Source: Oscillospiraceae bacterium
GTDB taxonomy: Bacteria; Bacillota; Clostridia; Oscillospirales; UBA929
Reading direction: 5' to 3'
DNA: 40,737 nt
Assembly (NCBI GenBank): GCA_031254195.1
Contig: JAIRUW010000007.1
Coordinates: 1-40,737 of the forward strand
The notes beneath the pieces were generated by a model. It was not told the DNA's origin. It made no database searches and worked only from the letters and a program-made list of their open reading frames with translations. A program made the position numbers and the translations under genes. Shown piece after piece: positions 23,489 through 31,648 of this stretch. How positions within the stretch are numbered: the first letter of the stretch is position 1; each line of letters begins with the position of its first letter.

Positions 23489-25648
23489 TTAATACCGATG
23501 CGAAAAACAGGAGATCAGCCATTGAAGCGCCCACCAGACGAACATGAACAGCAGCAGATTCGCCGGCGAGAGGGTTACGGCGGCCACGGGCTGCGTCTGG
23601 CTGGTGAAATAGAAGACCAGCAGCATCCCTAAGACCAGCGAGATGAGGTGGATGCAAAGGTTGATGATGGTAAACCGGTGGAGGCGCTGTCCGCCGATCA
23701 CCGCCTCGGCGTAAGGGCACAGGCCGTCGCGCGACAGCACGGCGGCCACTTTCCCGTGGTACGGGCGGCCGGGGTCAGAGAGCTGCACCCGCTCCTCTAT
23801 GACGGGAAATTCCGGCAGGTCGGGGTTGATGTTGAACTTGTCGCGCAGCAGGGTCGGTGTGATATTAATGTCGCGCACGGCGAGGACATTGGTCATTTTT
23901 TGCCCTTCCAAAAGCAGCAACGCGCCCTTGACCTGTGTCGCGGGCGTGTAGGAGATGGCCAACACCCCGGCCAAATCATGGTTGACGGAGGTAAAGACCG
24001 CCGATTTGGAGCTTAGCTCCGGCGGGACCTGGATGCCCATGCTGTGCATGAAGTTGAGGGTCCCCATCATCACGCGGTTGCCGCCGATGCTGCCCGACAC
24101 GCCGCCCTCGAACATCTCCAGCCCGGTGACCGCCCTCAAATAGCCCGAATGGTCCTTCACCACCGATTCCAGCGCCTTAAACAGCCCGCTGCCCGAAGCG
24201 CGGAGCAGGGAGGCGGAGTAGGAGATGATGGTCTCAAACGAGTGGTCGCCCAAAATTTTCAGCCCGTTGAGCGCCAGCGTGCCGGACGGGAACAGGTCGC
24301 CGTCCTCGATGATGATGACGTCGCCGCGCGACATTTCCACCGCGCCCGTCCAGCCGGTGACAGCCGCGCCCATATGCGAAAGGCGGGCCGCTACGCGGGA
24401 GAAGACGAACGGGTATGAGCAGAACGTCGTCAGCGGGACGCCGGCGCAGCAAAAGGCGGAGAAGGCCCAAAAGAAATACTGCCCCCCCTCGTGATACGAC
24501 GCGGACAGCACCGCCAGCACGATGGAAGCGACGATCAAAAGCGGCGTGAAGAAGCGCATAACGCGGCTCACAATGTCAGGAGCTTCGGTCTGCGCGACGA
24601 ATTCCTCCGGCACGGCGGTATGGCGGGCAAAGCCGGGCAGGCCGCCCCACAGCTTTTCCTCACTGATCACGCAGTCGCACGTATCCCCCTGGGACGCCGC
24701 CGTCTTATAGGCCCGCGCGTAAGCGGCATACCGGTGGGAGTACCCCCAAAGCGCGAACACGACCGACACGGCCGATATGGCGTTGAACGGCAGGAAGCCG
24801 ACGGTGTTGTGGAGGAGTGAGCCCTCCGAGGTGGTATTGCGCAGGACGATCGAGCCGACATACAGCAGTGAAGAGAAACAGGACAGCGCGACCAGCGTCT
24901 CCGCGCCCGGTTTGAGCCGGATCAAATCGCCTGCGCCGCGCCCCAAAACGTCAATGCCGCACAGCATGACGAGTGTTTGCAGTAATACCATAAAAAACAG
25001 GGCGAGATAGGGCTTTCCATCCCCGGTGTAGGTCAAAAAGCCCGGCAGGAAACCCCATGTCTGGAAGCAGGAGACGATTACAAGCGGGCAGGTCAGCGCG
25101 AACGCCAGGACTGTGCGCAGGCGCAGATTGACGGTGTAGGCGTGTGCGCGGGGATGGGCCTGCGCGGGCGTAGGGGTGGGAGCCTCTTCCCTGCTGCGAA
25201 GCCGCTGCCAAAGTTCTTTGACGATGTTGCGCCTTTCCTTATCGGGGAAATGGCTTTCGGCTTCGTCCTCCATTTGGAACACATCGGAAGGGGCGAAATG
25301 CGCCTCAAATTCCGGGCTGAGCGAAAACTCGGCTGTCTCGATCGTACCGTCCGCGGGTTTTTCCGCCGTGGCTTTCTCGGCAGACTTTTCCGGCCGCAAA
25401 GACCGGGCTTTTTCAGCATAGTCCCGCATTTCGCGGGTACGCTTCTCTATGTCCTCCAGCTCATCATCCATGGCTGGGAACGGTTCCTCCCTCAGCGGAG
25501 GCTCCGGCGGCGCGGGCGCGCCCATGTGAAGCTCCGTCAGGATGTCCTCATATGTAATATCCGGCTTGTCCGGCAACCCGTCCGGCGGCCCGATCAGCTC
25601 CTTGATTTCATTCAATTCGTCATCCGGCAGTCTGTCCGACAATCTCAA
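23489..25648 (-). CDS. P-type-ATPase-like membrane protein lacking the DKTGT phosphorylation motif
   Basis: 719 residues. Residues 1-165 are a charged, Pro/Glu-rich cytoplasmic extension. Membrane segments lie around 177-197, 215-233, 250-268, 288-303, 365-383, 392-408, 660-682 and 698-714. The region around 400-445 follows the layout of heavy-metal P-type ATPases from the M-helix (CCAGVPLTTF where CPC-type motifs sit) to the P-domain, but the DKTGT[LT] block is replaced by IIIEDGDLFPSGTL (445-458). An N-domain-like piece GGVSGSIGGNRVMMGTLNFM (515-534) remains. GDGxNDxPAL is not found. It is probably a pseudoenzyme with scaffold or regulatory role (inference). The TTG start abuts the rlmB stop. 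Confidence 0.65.
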   Translation of the reverse strand: MRLSDRLPDDELNEIKELIGPPDGLPDKPDITYEDILTELHMGAPAPPEPPLREEPFPAMDDELEDIEKRTREMRDYAEKARSLRPEKSAEKATAEKPADGTIETAEFSLSPEFEAHFAPSDVFQMEDEAESHFPDKERRNIVKELWQRLRSREEAPTPTPAQAHPRAHAYTVNLRLRTVLAFALTCPLVIVSCFQTWGFLPGFLTYTGDGKPYLALFFMVLLQTLVMLCGIDVLGRGAGDLIRLKPGAETLVALSCFSSLLYVGSIVLRNTTSEGSLLHNTVGFLPFNAISAVSVVFALWGYSHRYAAYARAYKTAASQGDTCDCVISEEKLWGGLPGFARHTAVPEEFVAQTEAPDIVSRVMRFFTPLLIVASIVLAVLSASYHEGGQYFFWAFSAFCCAGVPLTTFCSYPFVFSRVAARLSHMGAAVTGWTGAVEMSRGDVIIIEDGDLFPSGTLALNGLKILGDHSFETIISYSASLLRASGSGLFKALESVVKDHSGYLRAVTGLEMFEGGVSGSIGGNRVMMGTLNFMHSMGIQVPPELSSKSAVFTSVNHDLAGVLAISYTPATQVKGALLLLEGQKMTNVLAVRDINITPTLLRDKFNINPDLPEFPVIEERVQLSDPGRPYHGKVAAVLSRDGLCPYAEAVIGGQRLHRFTIINLCIHLISLVLGMLLVFYFTSQTQPVAAVTLSPANLLLFMFVWWALQWLISCFSHRY

Positions 25649-26386
25649 TCACCTACCATATCTCATTCTGTACAACAATATAGCCGCGGCGCAGGATACG
25701 TTGAGCGAGGCGGTCTTCCCCCGCATCGGCAGCGCGACCAGCATGTCGCAAAGCTCCCGCGTCAGGCGGTGCAGCCCTTCCTCTTCGCCGCCCAGCACCA
25801 ACGCCGCCGGCAGCGTAAAGTCAACGTCAAACGCGTCATGCTCCGCGTCGCCCGCCGCGCCGTAGAGCCAAACACCCATCTCTTTTAGCTCGCGTAAAAA
25901 CGACGGTATCCCCGGGACGCGCAGTATAGGAATATGCTCCGCCGCCCCGGCTGAAGCCCGCGCCGTGACCGCCGAAAGCCCCGCGCTGCGGCGTTTGGGA
26001 ACGACCACGCCATGCGCCCCTGCCGCTTCGGCTGTGCGGATGACCGCACCGAGATTGCGCTCGTCCTGTATGCCGTCGCAAACGACCAAAAAGAGCTTCT
26101 CCTCCCCCGCTTTTTGGAGGATGTCGTCAAACGTGCCGTAGGCAAAGGCCGCGACCGTCGCGATCACGCCCTGGTGGGTTCCGGTCTGACTGAGGCGATC
26201 CAGCCGCTGCTTGTCGCATTCCACAACGGCGGCCCCGCCCTCCCGCGCTTCACCAATCAACCCGCCCAGACCCTTGGCGGAGGACAGGACGTAGAGCTTA
26301 TCAATCGGGCGGCCCGCGCTCAGCGCCTCGGCTACCGCCCGCCGCCCCTCAATCTGGTTTTGCATGGTTTCTTGTGGGATTGACAA
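25649..26386 (-). CDS. rlmB: 23S rRNA (guanosine-2'-O-)-methyltransferase, SpoU/TrmH family (RlmB-like)
   Basis: 245-residue SPOUT methyltransferase that 2'-O-methylates 23S rRNA (Gm2251 in E. coli). Seen: an N-terminal substrate-binding domain starting [17 protein letters not shown] motif 1 [20 protein letters not shown] (the usual DPxN is DERN here); motif 2 [13 protein letters not shown]; motif 3 [20 protein letters not shown]. The TTG at 26386 has GGAG 5 nt upstream; the in-frame ATG at 26365 without a site is the alternative. The frame overlaps the end of mgsA, and its stop is directly followed by the start of the P-type-ATPase-like gene, so the three are tightly coupled. Confidence 0.9.
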   Translation of the reverse strand: MSIPQETMQNQIEGRRAVAEALSAGRPIDKLYVLSSAKGLGGLIGEAREGGAAVVECDKQRLDRLSQTGTHQGVIATVAAFAYGTFDDILQKAGEEKLFLVVCDGIQDERNLGAVIRTAEAAGAHGVVVPKRRSAGLSAVTARASAGAAEHIPILRVPGIPSFLRELKEMGVWLYGAAGDAEHDAFDVDFTLPAALVLGGEEEGLHRLTRELCDMLVALPMRGKTASLNVSCAAAILLYRMRYGR

Positions 26387-26768
26387 TGTCTCTCCAGTCC
26401 AGGTCGCCGCGCAGCAGCCCCTGTATCAGAACCTCCGCGGTGGCGACATTGGTGGCGATGGGGATGTTGTGCAGATCGCACAGCCGCAGCAGGGCCAAGT
26501 CCTGCTCGTGCGGCACCGACGCCAGCGGGTCGCGGAAAAAGAGCACGAGGTCGATCTCGTTATACGCCACGCGCGCGCCAATCTGCTGGTCGCCGCCCAG
26601 CGCGCCGGAGAAAAAACGCGTGATGTTCAAGCCGGTGGCCTCGCTGACCAGCTTCCCGGTCGTGGCCGTGGCATACAGGCTGTGCCGCGCAAAGATGCCG
26701 CAGTAGGCGATACAGAACTGCACCATCAGCTCTTTTTTATTATCGTGGGCAGTCAAGGCAATATTCAT
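26349..26768 (-). CDS. mgsA: Methylglyoxal synthase
   Basis: 139-residue cytosolic enzyme converting dihydroxyacetone phosphate to methylglyoxal and phosphate, a bypass of lower glycolysis. Seen: [14 protein letters not shown] at the N-terminus, [16 protein letters not shown] with the catalytic Asp at about residue 60, [14 protein letters not shown] and [15 protein letters not shown]. Full-length for the family. The SD AAAGGGTG overlaps the minD stop codon 7 nt upstream, so translation is coupled to minD. Next to minD is its usual place in Clostridia. Confidence 0.95.
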   Translation of the reverse strand: MNIALTAHDNKKELMVQFCIAYCGIFARHSLYATATTGKLVSEATGLNITRFFSGALGGDQQIGARVAYNEIDLVLFFRDPLASVPHEQDLALLRLCDLHNIPIATNVATAEVLIQGLLRGDLDWRDIVNPTRNHAKPD

Positions 26769-26775
26769 AAGAGAG

Positions 26776-27537
26776 TCACCCTTTTACCTTCCATTCACGA
26801 AACCGTTTGGGTAACGGGCACGGGTTTCCCATCAGGCGTTCGGCGATATCGCAGAACGCGACGGACGCTCCGGTGCTCGCGGCCAGTATAATCGGCGTAT
26901 TGTGGTTCTGCGCGGCCAGCACCATCTCGTCCTCCGGCACGATGCCCAGCAGCGGCAGCCCGACGGTGTCCATGATCTCGTCAATGGAATGCGCGTGACG
27001 AAGCCTGATCAGCCGGGGCTGCACACGGTTTACAATCAGCTTAACGGGAGTGTGGTTGGCAAGAAGCTCCGCGCAGCGGGCGCTGTCCCGCATGGCCGAC
27101 TGGCTGGGCGTGGTTACGACCAGCGCTCCGGTACAGGCTCCCGCGGCCAGCATAAAACCGGCGCCCAGCCCGGCCGGGCTGTCTACTATCACATAGGCCG
27201 CCCTGTCCTCCAAGGTCTTGATTAGGGCGCGGAACGCGGCGGGTTGAGGCGGGGGGGCGGTCATCCGCATCGGGGCGGCCAGCATGGAGAGCCCTTGGAT
27301 GTCGGGGTGCGCCACCAGCGCGTCGTCCAGCGAGACCCGGCCCGCCAGAACGTCGGTAAAGTCAAAGACCGTCCGTTCCTGCAAGCCCAACGCGAGATCC
27401 AGATTGCGCAACCCCGCGTCCGCATCCACGCATACCGTAGTCTTGCCCAGCTTCGCGAGACAGGAGGAGACGCCCGCGACGACCGATGTCTTGCCGGCGC
27501 CGCCCTTGCCGGACGCCACGACGAAGGATTGCCCCAA
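26776..27537 (-). CDS. minD: MinD-like septum-site ATPase
   Basis: 253-residue membrane-binding ATPase of the ParA/MinD family. Seen: the deviant Walker A GKGGAGKT (residues 10-17) with signature Lys11, [20 protein letters not shown] (switch region), [11 protein letters not shown] (Walker B), [10 protein letters not shown], and a short C-terminal basic/amphipathic stretch [11 protein letters not shown] that may be the membrane-targeting helix. The start is TTG 27537 with GGGGTGA upstream. It has its own promoter at 27571-27599. No minC or minE is near, so how it is positioned or what it activates is open. A non-septal MinD/FleN-like role cannot be excluded. Confidence 0.85.
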   Translation of the reverse strand: MGQSFVVASGKGGAGKTSVVAGVSSCLAKLGKTTVCVDADAGLRNLDLALGLQERTVFDFTDVLAGRVSLDDALVAHPDIQGLSMLAAPMRMTAPPPQPAAFRALIKTLEDRAAYVIVDSPAGLGAGFMLAAGACTGALVVTTPSQSAMRDSARCAELLANHTPVKLIVNRVQPRLIRLRHAHSIDEIMDTVGLPLLGIVPEDEMVLAAQNHNTPIILAASTGASVAFCDIAERLMGNPCPLPKRFREWKVKG

Positions 27538-27570
27538 TATATTTCACCCCGCTTAGGTTTACATAAAGGT

Positions 27571-27599
27571 ATTTTACATAAGAAGGGCGAAATTGTCAA
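27571..27599 (-). promoter_or_regulatory. Internal promoter for minD-mgsA-rlmB
   Basis: Minus strand: -35 TTGACA (27599-27594), 17-bp spacer, -10 TAAAAT (27576-27571), in the 78-bp gap after PBP2. A 9-bp inverted repeat (27581-27589 with 27609-27617) overlaps its spacer and the PBP2 stop codon. Confidence 0.65.
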
Positions 27600-27615
27600 G
27601 CGCTGTGCCGCCCTT

Positions 27616-29724
27616 CTATCTTCTCAAGGTTTTCTCCTCCGGCTCGTTTGTCATTTCATTTTGCAAGCGGAACCATATATCCAATATATCCCGCGCAATG
27701 GGCGCGACGGTGGAGCCCGCGCCGCCCTTTTCCACCACCAGCGCGACCGCGATCTGCGGATCGTCGTACGGCGCATAGCAGACAAAGACGCCGTTGTTGG
27801 GTCTGTCGCCCACCTGTACCGAGCCTGTCTTGCCCGCCACAGCGACAGAGTAATCACGGAAGACGGAATGAGCCGTGCCGCCCTGCCGCGTCACCGCCAG
27901 CATCCCCTCCTGCAACGCCCTCACCGTTGACGAGGCCATGTCCAAATCGCTGAGCGGCGTGGGTTGGGAAACGTGGTACTCATAGCTGTAGTCAAAGCTG
28001 AGCACCTCTTTGAGCAAGTGCGCTGTATAGAGCGTCCCGCCGTTGGCGATGGCGGCGGTATAGTTGGCAAGCTGCAACGGGGTAAACTGGTTGTTATCCT
28101 GCCCGATGGCGGCGGAGAGGGTGTTGCCGGGATACCAGTCAATGCCAAGCGCGGCGGAGGCATCCGGCCCGGCGGCCCAGCCTGTCCGTTCGCTCAGCTC
28201 GATGCCGGTCGGCCGCCCCAAACCGAACCGGTGCGCCCAGTTCACGATCTGGGCGATGCCGGTGCGGCGGCCTACATCGTAATAGTAATAGTTGCAGGAC
28301 ACCCTCAGCGCCTCAACAGCGTCCACATGCCCGTGCGAGCCGGGGTAGATATGGCAGCGGGGCTGTGGGTAAGGGTAATAGGTATACATCCCCTCGTCGT
28401 AGACTCTCGTACCGATTGCGACCGTTCCGCTCTCGATGGCCGCGGCCCCGGTGACCATCTTGAAGGTGGAGCCGGGGGCGTACGTCCCCATGACGGCGCG
28501 GTTGAACAGCGGCCTCAGCGGATCGGCGGCCAGCTCGGTATATTCGCGCAAATAGGTCTGCGGGCTGTAGGTGGGATAATTGGCGGCGGCCAGCACCTCG
28601 CCTGTCTTGACGCAGAGGATGACAGCGGCGGCGGCCTCAGCCTCCAACCCCCTCAATTCCGTGCCGTTGACGTTCAGCCACGCCACGCCCTCCGCCAGCT
28701 TGCGCTCCAGCTCCTCCTGCAAGCGAATGTCAATCGTCAGGTATATATTCTGCCCTGCCTGAGGCGGGCGTACGTCAACCACGCCGACGATATGCCCCTG
28801 GGTATTGATCTCCAGCCTTTGTTCCCCTGCGGTGCCGTGCAGCCAGCTCTCGAATGCTTTTTCCACACCCTCCACGCCGACCAGCTCGTCATCCCTGTAC
28901 CCTAAGTCCAGGTATTCCTGCAAATTATCCTGAATCGGCCCGACACGCCCGAGGATGTGTCCGGCCGCCGATGTGCTGTATTCCCGCGCCATCACCGGCA
29001 CGATCTCCACGCCGGGATATCCGTTCTCCCTGACACGCGAGATCATCTCCATCGACACGTCCTGGGCGAAGGTATAGTCGGGGACATGGATATACGGCTG
29101 GACGATTTCCCTTGTATCCTCGTCCCTTTCCACAATCGCGGCTTGCCGCCGCAGGTCGAGTTCATAGAGCACGCCTGCCGCGAGCCGGGCCTCATACGCC
29201 GACATCAGCAACCCGCCCGCGCCCGTCATGCTGTATTCCTCAAAAAGCCTGTCCATTAGCTCCTGCGCGGACAAATCATCCGGCCAGCCCTTTTTGCCGA
29301 GGTAGTTGGCGAGGTAACGCTCCTGCGCCGGCGTCATCTCGGTGTATTCAAACGGCGGCAGGGTCACAGGCAGCAGGCCCGCCGTGTAAATCTCCCCGCA
29401 AGCCTCGGCGGCGCGGATGAGCGAAAGCGCCGCAGTGACCTCGCTGTCGCCGACCGGCCTCCCCCGCGTCAGGAAAAGATTGTGATTAATGGTCAGGTTA
29501 TAGGAGAGCTTATTGGTCACCAGCGGGCGGCCATAGCGGTCATATATCTCGCCGCGCGCCGCGTGCAGGGTGACGGTGCGGAAGGATGTACGCTCGCTTG
29601 CCTGCGTATATACGTCGGCACGGAGAAACTGCATCCCCAACAGGCGGCCCCCCATCACAAACACCAGCGCGACGGTAAGCAGGCCCATGGCGATCAGGCG
29701 TATGGTCAGTTTCGTCCCTTCCAT
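27616..29724 (-). CDS. mrdA: Penicillin-binding protein 2 (class B elongasome transpeptidase)
   Basis: 702-residue DD-transpeptidase that cross-links peptidoglycan during elongation with a SEDS glycosyltransferase. Seen: one N-terminal membrane segment (IRLIAMGLLTVALVFVMGG, about 8-26), a dimerisation domain starting RGEIYDRYGRPLVTN (57-71), and the transpeptidase domain with SXXK at S419-K422 (APGSTFKM), SXN at S476-N478 (SCN) and KTG at 632-634. The long insertion at about 130-230 is normal for Firmicute PBP2. It follows mreD by 3 nt, with ATG 29724 preceded by GGGGGA. The hydrolytic Ser is intact, so it should be active and beta-lactam-binding. No rodA is adjacent. Confidence 0.95.
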   Translation of the reverse strand: MEGTKLTIRLIAMGLLTVALVFVMGGRLLGMQFLRADVYTQASERTSFRTVTLHAARGEIYDRYGRPLVTNKLSYNLTINHNLFLTRGRPVGDSEVTAALSLIRAAEACGEIYTAGLLPVTLPPFEYTEMTPAQERYLANYLGKKGWPDDLSAQELMDRLFEEYSMTGAGGLLMSAYEARLAAGVLYELDLRRQAAIVERDEDTREIVQPYIHVPDYTFAQDVSMEMISRVRENGYPGVEIVPVMAREYSTSAAGHILGRVGPIQDNLQEYLDLGYRDDELVGVEGVEKAFESWLHGTAGEQRLEINTQGHIVGVVDVRPPQAGQNIYLTIDIRLQEELERKLAEGVAWLNVNGTELRGLEAEAAAAVILCVKTGEVLAAANYPTYSPQTYLREYTELAADPLRPLFNRAVMGTYAPGSTFKMVTGAAAIESGTVAIGTRVYDEGMYTYYPYPQPRCHIYPGSHGHVDAVEALRVSCNYYYYDVGRRTGIAQIVNWAHRFGLGRPTGIELSERTGWAAGPDASAALGIDWYPGNTLSAAIGQDNNQFTPLQLANYTAAIANGGTLYTAHLLKEVLSFDYSYEYHVSQPTPLSDLDMASSTVRALQEGMLAVTRQGGTAHSVFRDYSVAVAGKTGSVQVGDRPNNGVFVCYAPYDDPQIAVALVVEKGGAGSTVAPIARDILDIWFRLQNEMTNEPEEKTLRR

Positions 29725-29727
29725 CCC

Positions 29728-30234
29728 TCAGTCCCCCGCAAAAATCTTCGCAACCCCCCGGAACGCCGGGTAGATCACGGGTATGCACACGATGCTCGCC
29801 AATATCTCCGGCACCCCGACAAATCCCATCGCGCTCCAAGGGGCGCGCCCTGTTGCCACATGAAAAAACAACACGTAAAACATCTCAATAACACAGACGG
29901 AAGCGGTGCAAAGCAGCAGCGCCGACCAAAAATTTCGTTGCATAATCTTCCCGCATAAAAACCCTGTCAAGGCGCCCGCCGCCATCGTCGTCAGGGTATA
30001 GTACGCCTCAATGTGCGGCAGCAGAGCGTCACACAGCATCCCGCTGACAGCGCCCGCCGCCATCCCGCCCCATACGCCGGAAAACATCGCGAGCGAGACA
30101 GCCGCCACGACGGAAACCATTGGGTTGGGGACGGCGCTTATGCGCGGGAAGACCATCGTTTGCAGCGTTACCGAGAGCAGCAGCAGCACGGAGAAGGCGA
30201 TCCACCGGGCAACGGCCACGCGGGTTTGCATCAT
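29728..30234 (-). CDS. mreD: Rod shape-determining protein MreD
   Basis: 168-residue polytopic membrane protein of the elongasome. About five hydrophobic segments (for example WIAFSVLLLLSVTLQTMVF, GGMAAGAVSGMLCDALL, MAAGALTGFLCGKI, ALLLCTASVCVIEMFYVLFF, ILASIVCIPVIYPAF) fit the MreD family, whose sequence is poorly conserved. The start ATG 30234 (or the next codon) lies 8 nt after AAGGAG; the frame can be read further upstream, but that part is a shadow of mreC. It sits between mreC and PBP2 as expected. Confidence 0.88.
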   Translation of the reverse strand: MMQTRVAVARWIAFSVLLLLSVTLQTMVFPRISAVPNPMVSVVAAVSLAMFSGVWGGMAAGAVSGMLCDALLPHIEAYYTLTTMAAGALTGFLCGKIMQRNFWSALLLCTASVCVIEMFYVLFFHVATGRAPWSAMGFVGVPEILASIVCIPVIYPAFRGVAKIFAGD

Positions 30235-30239
30235 CGTCT

Positions 30240-31085
30240 TTACTCCTTGCTGATAAATTCTAAGACTATGAACACCTGCGTCAGCGCGTCGGCACGAACC
30301 ATAGGGATCAGCTCGGCATACTCGGCCTGTCCCGACAGGTCTGCCTGCATCCCCGCCACCGTCCCGATGGGGATGTCCGGCGGGTAAATGCCGCCCAGTC
30401 CCGATGTTACCACCAGATCTCCGTGCAGGATGTCGGAACCCAGCGGTAAATAGCTCAGGCGCAAACGTCCTTCGCGCATCAAATGCCACTCGCCCTCGGC
30501 CACGGCGGCTTGTCCGGTGCGGCTGACCTTGCCCCCCGCCGCCATCGCCGTGTCTGTCACCGTCCGCACGGTCGCCCAGCCGGAACCGGCCTGTGATACG
30601 ATGCCGACCAGATAGCCTTGCGACGAGATGACACATTGCCCAACCTCGACGCCCGCCTCGCTCCCCTTGCTCAATGTCAGCGTCCTCTCCCACTCCGACG
30701 TGCTGCGGGAGATGACCGAAGCGATTTCAAAATCAAAGCCGCGCTCCCTCAGCTGAAGATCCAGCAATTCCCGCAGCAGGGCGTTTTCCTCCATGATCTC
30801 GTCGATCGAGCGCCGCTCCTGCTCCATATTGGCCACGTATACGCGCAGGCTCTCATATTCCGCCATCAGCTCATTATATCTGTTCATGGCGTCCGATACA
30901 TTTTCAAAATAATCGGCGGCGGAGCCTATAAGCGCGTGCAGGGGCCTGAAAACGGTGTTGATGGCGTTGGAAACGGGGGAAACGCGCCCTTTGGTAAAAA
31001 ACGAGCTGACCGCCAGTGTCAGCGCAAGCAGCACAAACACCGCGGCGACGGCGGCGCCTTTGTGTTTTGTGAAAAACCTCAGCAC
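30240..31085 (-). CDS. mreC: Rod shape-determining protein MreC
   Basis: 281-residue bitopic membrane protein that organises PBP2/RodA on the outer side of the cytoplasmic membrane. Seen: one N-terminal membrane segment (AAVAAVFVLLALTLAVSSFF), a coiled coil (about 75-115, NRYNELMAEYESLRVYVANM), then the beta-rich domain with VISRSTSEWERTLTLSKGS, GYLVGIVSQAGSGWATVRTV and SDILHGDLVVTSGLGGIYPP. The GTG at 31085 overlaps the end of maf by 7 bp and has GGAGTGG upstream; a longer in-frame start at 31130 lies inside maf and is less likely. Confidence 0.92.
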   Translation of the reverse strand: MLRFFTKHKGAAVAAVFVLLALTLAVSSFFTKGRVSPVSNAINTVFRPLHALIGSAADYFENVSDAMNRYNELMAEYESLRVYVANMEQERRSIDEIMEENALLRELLDLQLRERGFDFEIASVISRSTSEWERTLTLSKGSEAGVEVGQCVISSQGYLVGIVSQAGSGWATVRTVTDTAMAAGGKVSRTGQAAVAEGEWHLMREGRLRLSYLPLGSDILHGDLVVTSGLGGIYPPDIPIGTVAGMQADLSGQAEYAELIPMVRADALTQVFIVLEFISKE

Positions 31086-31648
31086 AGCAAATCCACTCCA
31101 TAGCCATAAAGCATCGTCGCCAGCAGACACAAGGGCAGCCCCATCACGGTATAAAAATCCCCCTCCACCCGTTCGACCAGCAGCGCGCCACGCTCCTGGA
31201 TGCCATAAGCGCCCGCCTTGTCCATCGGCTCACCGGTGGCTATGTAGGCGCGTATCTGCGCGTCGGTCAGCGCCCGCATGGTCACATCCGCCGGTTCGGT
31301 CCGGGTCAATGCCCGCCCGTCTTGGAGGACGGTGACGCCGGTCAGGACGGTATGCGTCCGTCCCGCCAGCGTTTTAAGCGTGGAAAACGCTTCCTCTTCA
31401 TCCCTCGGTTTGCCCAAAAAAATCCTATCGCATACCACCACCGTATCGGCGGCTATGATGATCGTCCCTGCCGGGTGGCGCGGGGCGACGGCTTCGGCCT
31501 TGCGTTTCGAGAGGATGGCGGCGGCCTCGGATGACGGCTTTACAGCATCCTCGTCTATGTCGGCGGGGTCAATGATACAGTCCAGCCCGGCGCGGCGCGT
31601 CAGCTCGATGCGGCGGGGCGAGGCGGACGCCAGAACAAATCGTGTCAT
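31079..31648 (-). CDS. maf: Maf-family nucleoside triphosphate pyrophosphatase
   Basis: 189-residue house-cleaning enzyme hydrolysing dTTP/UTP-type or modified nucleotides to the monophosphates. Seen: RFVLASASPRRIELTRRAGL at the N-terminus, the SKRKAEAVA helix, the catalytic Asp in IIAADTVVVCDRIFLGKP and the GAYGIQERGA loop. Full family length. It commonly precedes mreBCD in Firmicutes, as here before mreC. Its ATG overlaps the U32 gene's stop as ATGA; its end overlaps mreC. Confidence 0.94.
   Translation of the reverse strand: MTRFVLASASPRRIELTRRAGLDCIIDPADIDEDAVKPSSEAAAILSKRKAEAVAPRHPAGTIIIAADTVVVCDRIFLGKPRDEEEAFSTLKTLAGRTHTVLTGVTVLQDGRALTRTEPADVTMRALTDAQIRAYIATGEPMDKAGAYGIQERGALLVERVEGDFYTVMGLPLCLLATMLYGYGVDLLC

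Noticed and set aside
30235..30693. N-terminal extension of mreD
   Set aside because: The sequence is the out-of-frame shadow of mreC; the ATG at 30234 has its own SD and gives a normal MreD length.
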